This document shows, in pieces, positions 58,894 through 64,000 of a stretch of DNA of 64,000 nt. The stretch comes from Actinomadura sp. NAK00032. GTDB lineage: Bacteria; Actinomycetota; Actinomycetes; Streptosporangiales; Streptosporangiaceae. The position numbers and the translations under genes were made by a program. The DNA lies in contig NZ_CP054932.1 of NCBI RefSeq assembly GCF_013364275.1, positions 1,178,001 to 1,242,000 of the forward strand, in the 5' to 3' direction. Under the pieces are notes generated by a model. It had not been told where the DNA came from and did no database searches. It was given only the letters and a program-made list of their open reading frames with translations. The number at the start of each line of letters is the position of its first letter. Positions within the stretch are counted from its first letter, which is position 1.

Positions 58894-59127
58894 TCGTGTT
58901 TCCGGATGGCCGAATGCGGACGATTAAACGGCGGCTCGACAGAATTGGTGTGAATTGGTTCGGAGGGCCGGTCGTCCGTGGCATCATGGTGCGCTCGTTG
59001 ATCGGCCGCCGAGGCGCCCACTTAATGGCCGATGACCTTCCCGGTGAGTTTCCCGGTGAGCCGCGGAGGCGGGGGGCGCGGACGGTCGTCCCACAGGGTG
59101 TGAGAACGACACGAAGGAAGAGTGGTC

Positions 59128-59520
59128 ATGAAGAAACTCCTGTTCATTCCGGTCACCGCGGTCGCGCTGGTGCTGAGCGTCAGCGCGTGCGGCGACTCCG
59201 AGGACGACGCCGGCTCGGCGGCCCCGCCGAGCGCGAGCGCGCCGGCGGCCCAGCAGCCGAGCGGGGGCGCCACCACCGGGCAGACCCCGGCCCCCGCGAA
59301 GACCTCGAACGGCGGCGGGAAGCTCACCCCGGCCCAGCGGGAGTTGCAGACGAAGATCCGCGACTGCATGGTCAAGAAGGGCTACGGCATGCCCGAGGTG
59401 GACGGGAACAACCCCGTCCTGGTCCCCACCGACAAGAACGGCAAGAGCGACGAGCAGGTCAACAAGGACGCGGGGGAGTGCCTGGCGGCGACGCGGCCGT
59501 CGTTCCCGGCCGGAGGGTGA
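59128..59520 (+). CDS. Small lipoprotein
   Basis: 130 residues: lipoprotein signal ending in LVLSVSAC (Cys about 18), a Ser/Ala/Pro/Gly linker, and a compact C-terminal domain with two Cys (KIRDCMVKKGYGMPEVD, AGECLAATRPSF) that could form a disulfide. No family recognised. ATG chosen with GGAAGAG upstream. It sits between the mycosin and the EspI-like ATPase, so a role in the secretion apparatus is possible. Confidence 0.75.
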   Translation: MKKLLFIPVTAVALVLSVSACGDSEDDAGSAAPPSASAPAAQQPSGGATTGQTPAPAKTSNGGGKLTPAQRELQTKIRDCMVKKGYGMPEVDGNNPVLVPTDKNGKSDEQVNKDAGECLAATRPSFPAGG

Positions 59521-59595
59521 TGCGGGTTCGCTGAACGCGGCGGGTCACGGCGAGCCCCGCACCTCATAGGCTGTCGGGAGACGAAAGGAGGCCGG

Positions 59596-61281
59596 GTGCC
59601 GGACTCGAGTTGGCAGCAGGCGGTATTGCGCGATCTCGGGGCCTCCCAGCGGGGGCTGCAGGTCCTCGACGCGGGCGCGGCCATGGCGACGCCGCCCGTG
59701 TGGGGGGCTGAGGCGCCCCCTCGGCCAGCGCCCGAGCCGCAGCCCGCCGTGGCCCCCGTGGTGATGCCGGAGCCGGTCCAGGAGCCTCCTCAGCCGCCGC
59801 AGGGGCCGGTCCAGCCGTCCGCCGAGCCGCCGCCCCCGCCGCTGCCCCCGCCTCCGCAGGCCGCGCCCGTCCAGGAGAGCGCCGAGGTTCCGCCTCCGCC
59901 CCCGCAGCCGCCTTTCCCGCCGCCGGTGCAGGAGGACGCCCCACCGCCGCCTCCGCCGCAGCCGCCGTTCACGCCACCGGGGCAGGAGGGCGAAGCGCCG
60001 CCTCCGCCCCCGCAGCCGCCCTTCCCGCCGCCGGGGCACGAGGACGCCGCGCCGCCGCCCCCTCCTCCTCCTCCGCCTCCACCCATGGCGGTGCACGAGT
60101 CGGGGCCGCAGCAGCCGATGGACGCGCCGTCCGAACCGGAGCCCGAGCAGCCGGCCGAGCCGCCGGTGGCGCAGCCGACGTACATGGACTTCGACTGGGC
60201 CGCGGCGGTCAACCCGCTCGTCGGAGTGGACACCACGGACGTCCCGGAGCAGCCGGCGCCCGGGCAGACCGGTGCGGGCCACCCGGGGGCGGGTCCGGCC
60301 GCGCCGGCGCCCGCCGAGGCGTACCAGCAGCCGAACGCGCCGCAGCCCCAGATGCCCGGCCCCGCCGGCGCGGCCGGGCCGGTGCCCGCGGAGGAGCTCG
60401 TCCGCAAGAACCAGCACGGCGACCCGCTGGCGCGCCGCATGGGACGCAACGTCCGCAAGGCGGTCGGCGGCGGGTCCCGGGAGGCCCGGGAGACGGGCGC
60501 GTTCCTGGAGTTGATGCAGCAGCCGGTGCCGGGCACCCGGCAGATCGCGGTCGCCAGCGTGCGCGGCGGGGCGGGCAAGACGACGATGGCGGCGCTGGTC
60601 GCGACCGAGCTGGCCCGCTACCGGCAGGACCGGGTGCTCGCCGCCGACGCCGACGCCGAGCTGGGCTCGCTGCCGCTGCGCCTCGGCATCCGCACCGAGC
60701 TGTCGCTGTTCGACCTCGCGGGGCAGAACCCGCGCACGTTCGAGGAGGCGGCGCGCTACCTGTCGCGCACCCCCGAGGGCCTGTTCGTGCTGTCGTCGAC
60801 GCGGGGCGGGCGCATCGCCGGCGAGTTCACGCTGGAGACGTTCCAGAGCGCCCTCGCCGTGGTGGGCCGCTACGTGGGCACCACCGTCATCGACTGCGGC
60901 GCCGGGATCCTCACCGAGCTGAACCGGGGCGTCGTCGCCAACTCGCACGGGCTCGTCCTGGTGACGCCCGGCACCGTGGACGGCGCGCTCAGCGCGCGCG
61001 GGGCGCTCGAATGGTACGCGGCCAACGACCTCCAGGACATGCTGCGCCGGACGGTCATCGCGATGGTGTCGCACGCGCCGCAGGTGGGCGCCGACCTGCA
61101 CCGCGCGCACCAGATGCTCAGCGCCTGGGGCCTGCCCGTGGTGTTCGTGCCGTACGACCGCCATCTGGCGACGGGCAGCTCGGTCGACATGTCCAAGGTC
61201 TCCGGCGCCGCGCGGACCGCGGTGACCAGGGTGGTGCACGAGGTGTTCGCGCGCGCGCTCGTCACGGCACCGTCCCGCTGA
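59596..61281 (+). CDS. EspI-like protein: Pro-rich N-terminus plus MinD/ParA-type ATPase
   Basis: 561 residues. The first 300 are extremely Pro-rich with repeats of the form QPPFxPPGxExxxPPPPP. The ATPase domain starts near residue 310: deviant Walker A VRGGAGKTT (about 322), AADADAELGSLPLRLG as switch region, then VIDCGAGI. This is the layout of EspI (ESX-1), an ATPase that restrains secretion at low ATP, and of similar ESX proteins elsewhere. GTG start with AAAGGAGG. Its -10 may be TAGGCT at about 59568. Confidence 0.85.
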   Translation: MPDSSWQQAVLRDLGASQRGLQVLDAGAAMATPPVWGAEAPPRPAPEPQPAVAPVVMPEPVQEPPQPPQGPVQPSAEPPPPPLPPPPQAAPVQESAEVPPPPPQPPFPPPVQEDAPPPPPPQPPFTPPGQEGEAPPPPPQPPFPPPGHEDAAPPPPPPPPPPPMAVHESGPQQPMDAPSEPEPEQPAEPPVAQPTYMDFDWAAAVNPLVGVDTTDVPEQPAPGQTGAGHPGAGPAAPAPAEAYQQPNAPQPQMPGPAGAAGPVPAEELVRKNQHGDPLARRMGRNVRKAVGGGSREARETGAFLELMQQPVPGTRQIAVASVRGGAGKTTMAALVATELARYRQDRVLAADADAELGSLPLRLGIRTELSLFDLAGQNPRTFEEAARYLSRTPEGLFVLSSTRGGRIAGEFTLETFQSALAVVGRYVGTTVIDCGAGILTELNRGVVANSHGLVLVTPGTVDGALSARGALEWYAANDLQDMLRRTVIAMVSHAPQVGADLHRAHQMLSAWGLPVVFVPYDRHLATGSSVDMSKVSGAARTAVTRVVHEVFARALVTAPSR

Positions 61282-61299
61282 ACGAGGCGCCCTGCCGGG

Positions 61300-62115
61300 T
61301 CAGTCCGTCCAGACGAGGGTGTTGGTGACCTCGACGCCGAGTTCGCCGGCGGTGGCGAAGACGCGGCCCTCGCGGCCGCCGGTCGCGGCGCCGGTGGTCC
61401 AGTAGGACTGGGCGTAGATCACGCGCGAGCCCTGCGTCCAGGACCGCGTCCAGTAGGCGGGGTCCGGCTGCGGCTGCGGCAGCCCGCTGGAGTTGGACGG
61501 GGTGAGCAGCAGCGGCCAGCCCTTGTCGGTGGTGGCCCGGCTGACGCTGCTCGCCGCGGACGGGCTGGACAGCGTCATGATCGACACCGAGGTGATGATC
61601 TTCTTGGCCGGGTCGGCGTACACCCCCGAGTACATCGGCCCGGTGCACGGGTTCGCCCGCAGCGCGGTGCGGAGCCGGTCGTTGGCCCGCGTGGTGCACG
61701 ACTGGGTGCGGGTGCCGGCCCGGGTGAAGGTGTTGCCCTTCGCCGTCCGGATCGTCGTCGACAGCACCTCGGACAGGTCGCCCGACGGTGCCTCGCGCGT
61801 CGGGCTGGACGTCGGCTCGGGCGACGAGCTGTAGCGGGGCGAGTAGGGCGTGGACGAGGGGATCGCGATCGAGCGCTCGTTGTCGTCGTCCCCGCCCAGG
61901 ATGAGGAACGCACCCACCCCGACCAGCGCGAGGACCAGCACCACACCGATGATCAGCAGCGGGACGAGCGCGCCGCCGCCGCTCCTCGGCGGCGGCGGGA
62001 AACCGGGGGCGCCGTAGGGGCCGGGCGGGCCCGGCGGCGGCGGGAACCCCGGGCCGCCGTACGGCGGGTGGCCGGGGCCTCCGGGCGGCGGGCCCGGCTG
62101 CTGAGGGGGGTACAT
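61300..62115 (-). CDS. Membrane-anchored protein with Pro/Gly-rich cytoplasmic N-terminus
   Basis: 271 residues: 45 residues of PGPPGG/FPPPP repeats, one span (PLLIIGVVLVLALVGVGAFL), a Ser/Pro linker and an outer domain of about 160 residues with two Cys (RTQSCTTR, RANPCTGP) and Trp/Tyr-rich strands. No family recognised. It converges on the EspI-like gene with 18 bases between. Confidence 0.7.
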   Translation of the reverse strand: MYPPQQPGPPPGGPGHPPYGGPGFPPPPGPPGPYGAPGFPPPPRSGGGALVPLLIIGVVLVLALVGVGAFLILGGDDDNERSIAIPSSTPYSPRYSSSPEPTSSPTREAPSGDLSEVLSTTIRTAKGNTFTRAGTRTQSCTTRANDRLRTALRANPCTGPMYSGVYADPAKKIITSVSIMTLSSPSAASSVSRATTDKGWPLLLTPSNSSGLPQPQPDPAYWTRSWTQGSRVIYAQSYWTTGAATGGREGRVFATAGELGVEVTNTLVWTD

Positions 62116-62348
62116 GCTGGCTCCGTGCCGATGCTCATGCGGGGGTGGCGAAAGGTCGGACCAGAGTAGCGGGCGGAACGTTCCGATATCAGGGCAGATG
62201 GTAGTTATGTCGGCGGAGGCAGGGTCGTCCCGTGGGCAGTGCGTCCGGATCTCTCATAAAGTTGCGGGGGAGAGGGGAGGCACGTGTCCGACTCAAGCCG
62301 GCGACCGGCCGTCCGGCGCGGCGGCGGTCCGCTCCGTCCCGCCCGACG

Positions 62349-62382
62349 CCGAGGTGACCGATGAGCCGAGGTGACCGATGAG
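62349..62382 (+). repeat. 17-bp tandem duplication of ribosome-binding site and start codon
   Basis: CCGAGGTGACCGATGAG occurs twice in tandem (62349-62365 and 62366-62382). The first copy's ATG opens a six-codon frame (MSRGDR) whose TGA overlaps the second ATG. Confidence 0.85.
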
Positions 62383-62848
62383 CACTGACCTGGTGGCGCT
62401 GGTGCGCCGCGATCCGGACGTGCACGCCGTGGCCGACGGCATGATCGCCATGGGCGAGCGGCTGGAGCTGCGCGGCGGCGAGCCCGAGCCGACCCTGCTG
62501 TACGACGCCGAGGGCCGGCTGCTCGTCTCGGTCGAGGACGCGGTGCGGGTCTCGGCGCAGAGCGAGATCCGGCGGCTGCTCGGCCCCGAGTTCGCCGACC
62601 GCGTCGGCGTGCCGGTGTGGTGGGTGGACGTCCGCGCCGTCGCCGACGTCCCGGACGCGATGCGCGTCGCCCGCGCGTTCGCCGACTCCCTCGTCCGCTG
62701 GCTCGGCGGCACCGTCTACCCCGACGGCGCGACCGACCCGCCCGCCCTCAGCTGGAAGGCGGCCGAGCACGGCGACGACCCCGCCGGCGACGTCGCGCAG
62801 CCGGGCGGCCTGCCTGGGGACGCCTACCAGGGCGGCGTGATCGGCTGA
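62378..62848 (+). CDS. Protein of unknown function in the secretion locus
   Basis: 156 residues, mixed alpha/beta: LVALVRRDPDVHAVADGMIA, TLLYDAEGRLLVSVEDAVRV, VGVPVWWVDVRAVADVPDAM and VARAFADSLVRWLGGTVYPD. The C-terminus is flexible and Gly-rich. No family recognised. Translation may be coupled to the upstream mini-ORF created by the 17-bp duplication. Confidence 0.75.
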   Translation: MSTDLVALVRRDPDVHAVADGMIAMGERLELRGGEPEPTLLYDAEGRLLVSVEDAVRVSAQSEIRRLLGPEFADRVGVPVWWVDVRAVADVPDAMRVARAFADSLVRWLGGTVYPDGATDPPALSWKAAEHGDDPAGDVAQPGGLPGDAYQGGVIG

Positions 62849-62866
62849 CCCCGCCGCGCCGCGCCG

Positions 62867-64000
62867 CTACGTCCAGTCGCGGGTCAGGTCCAGGTCCCAC
62901 GGGACGAGGTTCCAGGGGCTGCGCGGCTCGGTGGCGAGGTCGTCGACGAGCCGCTCGTACTCGTCCTGCGCCTTCCCGCCGCCGCCCGACCAGAGCAGCC
63001 GCCCTTGCAGGTAGCAGGTCGCCATGTCCCGCCAGGACGAGTACCGCCGCTGGATGTCGAGGGCCAGCGGGAGCATGCGCTCCCAGCAGTACTCCTCGGT
63101 CAGCCAGCCGACCATGTGGCCCCAGCGGTAGAGCATCAGGGCGCGCCCGTAGTCCCAGATGAGGAACCGCCCCACGTTGGCCCGCAGCGCCGGGTCGGCG
63201 AGGACCTTCAGCCGGTGCAGCTCCTCCACGGCGTGGTTGCGGTCGTTGAACAGCTGGTGGAGGAACTGCGCCAGCTCGGCGCCCTCCTCGCTGGCGTCCG
63301 CGCCGGGCTCGTCGCGCAGCAGCGGCGGGACGAGCCGCGCGTACGCGCCGCCCTCGTTCCCGTACCGGACCCGGACCAGCTCGATCAGCCGCTCGACGAA
63401 CGGCGGTTCGAGCCGGTCGGCCGTGATGAGCGCGTCGACCTCCCGCAGCAGCGCCGCGTACTCCGCCTGCGCGTCCTGGGGGCGGGCGGCGAGGTCGGCG
63501 TCCTGGGTGAAGTCGGCGCGGTGCCCGTCCTGGACGAGCCAGTTGACGGTGGCGAGCAGCTGCTCCAGGTCGTAGGCGCCCCACGGGTCCTGCAGCAGCT
63601 CCTGGGCGGCGCGCCGGTCGGCGGCCGCGGCGGCGCCGGGGCCGGTGCCGAGGCGGTCCACCCGGAACCCGTTGATCGCGCCGTAGGGTGCGCCCGCGCC
63701 GACGATCCAGCGCTGCACCGGGGTGAGGTCGCCGCCGCGGAGCGGGGCGCCGGGCAGGTCGGGCACGGAGATCAGCTCCCACAGCCGCCGCCGGAACTCC
63801 TCGGCCTGCCGCTCCTCGCTGCCGAAGAACCCGGCGAGCTGCTTGCGCAGCGACGGGTGCCGGACGTACAGCCGCCGGAAGAACGGCCCGTTCTTCCACA
63901 CCAGGTGCTCGGGGCGCAGGTCGCCGAACGGCAGCCGGGTCCGCCGGTGGACGATGGCGCGCTCGCCGAACCGCAGCTCCAGGTCCGTCCAGAGCCGCGA
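62867..64000 (-). CDS. DUF1266-like protein, 5' end missing
   Basis: At least 377 residues; the frame stays open and protein-like to the window edge (LWTDLELRFGERAIVHRR, LPFGDLRPEHLVWKNGPFFR), so the GTG at 63901 is not the true start. The DUF1266 part has YGAINGFRVDRLGTG, DPWGAYDLEQLLATVNWLV, IWDYGRALMLYRWGHMVGWL and SPWNLVPWDLDL. DUF1266 proteins are found beside YwqJ-type and ESX-exported toxins; function unknown. It is convergent with the 62378 gene. Confidence 0.8.
   Translation of the reverse strand, partial: SRLWTDLELRFGERAIVHRRTRLPFGDLRPEHLVWKNGPFFRRLYVRHPSLRKQLAGFFGSEERQAEEFRRRLWELISVPDLPGAPLRGGDLTPVQRWIVGAGAPYGAINGFRVDRLGTGPGAAAAADRRAAQELLQDPWGAYDLEQLLATVNWLVQDGHRADFTQDADLAARPQDAQAEYAALLREVDALITADRLEPPFVERLIELVRVRYGNEGGAYARLVPPLLRDEPGADASEEGAELAQFLHQLFNDRNHAVEELHRLKVLADPALRANVGRFLIWDYGRALMLYRWGHMVGWLTEEYCWERMLPLALDIQRRYSSWRDMATCYLQGRLLWSGGGGKAQDEYERLVDDLATEPRSPWNLVPWDLDLTRDWT

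Noticed and set aside
58896..59534. 212-codon frame overlapping the lipoprotein gene
   Set aside because: The overlapping lipoprotein has a clear signal peptide and ribosome-binding site; the other frame becomes Arg/Gly-rich there.
62114..62374. 86-codon frame upstream of the 62378 gene
   Set aside because: Composition is not protein-like, and its stop lies within the duplicated ribosome-binding site by chance.
1..64000. tRNA, rRNA, CRISPR, insertion sequence, prophage or attachment site
   Set aside because: Looked for cloverleaf-like segments, spaced identical repeats, transposase or integrase motifs and terminal inverted repeats by eye; none found. Not a computed search.

Overview
The window is 64 kb of very GC-rich DNA (GC bias strongest at third codon positions, frequent GTG starts, several genes with no leader). 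The content is actinobacterial: mycothiol synthase, GlnR, a CutRS/MprAB-like two-component pair, DivIVA-family coiled-coil protein, ESX-type (type VII) secretion genes and DUF2236 oxygenase. A Thermomonosporaceae (Actinomadura-like) chromosome is my best guess; that is inference from style and gene order, not a search result. I see no tRNA, rRNA, CRISPR array, insertion sequence or prophage.

Layout. 1-2818: the 5' end of a eukaryotic-type topoisomerase IB gene (runs off the left edge) coupled to an SDR, then a leaderless SDR plus enoyl-CoA hydratase operon. 2992-9103: a secreted six-repeat propeller-like protein, a large LAL-type LuxR regulator and a secreted thermolysin-like protease with a chitin-binding tail. 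9159-18529: phosphate uptake (pstSCAB behind a PHO-box array, pit with its DUF47 partner, a secreted 5'-nucleotidase-type phosphatase) interleaved with mshD. 18774-25406: a 1341-residue CbxX/EccA-like double-AAA protein, a gamma-carbonic anhydrase-like protein, a DivIVA-domain protein and peptide deformylase. 25568-31734: a two-component system and a trypsin-like protease sharing phased TTCAG direct repeats, DUF2236, ArfB, GlnR and a MoaD/ThiS-like protein. 31820-36205: an LmeA-like protein, an ECF sigma/anti-sigma pair, a membrane-tethered thioredoxin, then a sulfur operon (DUF4395, thiosulfate sulfurtransferase, DUF1416) preceded by a tiny Cys-containing leader peptide. 36366-39331: an uncharacterised polytopic membrane protein and a tight three-gene operon of one-TM envelope proteins.

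39423-64000 is a type VII secretion locus: mycosin, two YbaB-like/WxG-membrane-protein modules, eccC with three downstream genes on the minus strand, eccD-eccB, a WXG100 pair, two further ESX-like substrates (one with a long Gly/Pro tail), a second mycosin with a cytoplasmic tail, an EspI-like Pro-rich ATPase, and small lipoprotein/anchored proteins. I find no EccE in the window. The right edge cuts a DUF1266-like gene.

The points I would follow up first are the TTCAG-N6-TTCAG boxes with the short terminator-bounded transcript between kinase and protease; the cysteine leader peptide; the degenerate double-AAA protein; the duplicated YbaB/WxG-membrane modules; the three-gene envelope operon; and the duplicated ribosome-binding site/start codon upstream of the gene at 62378.
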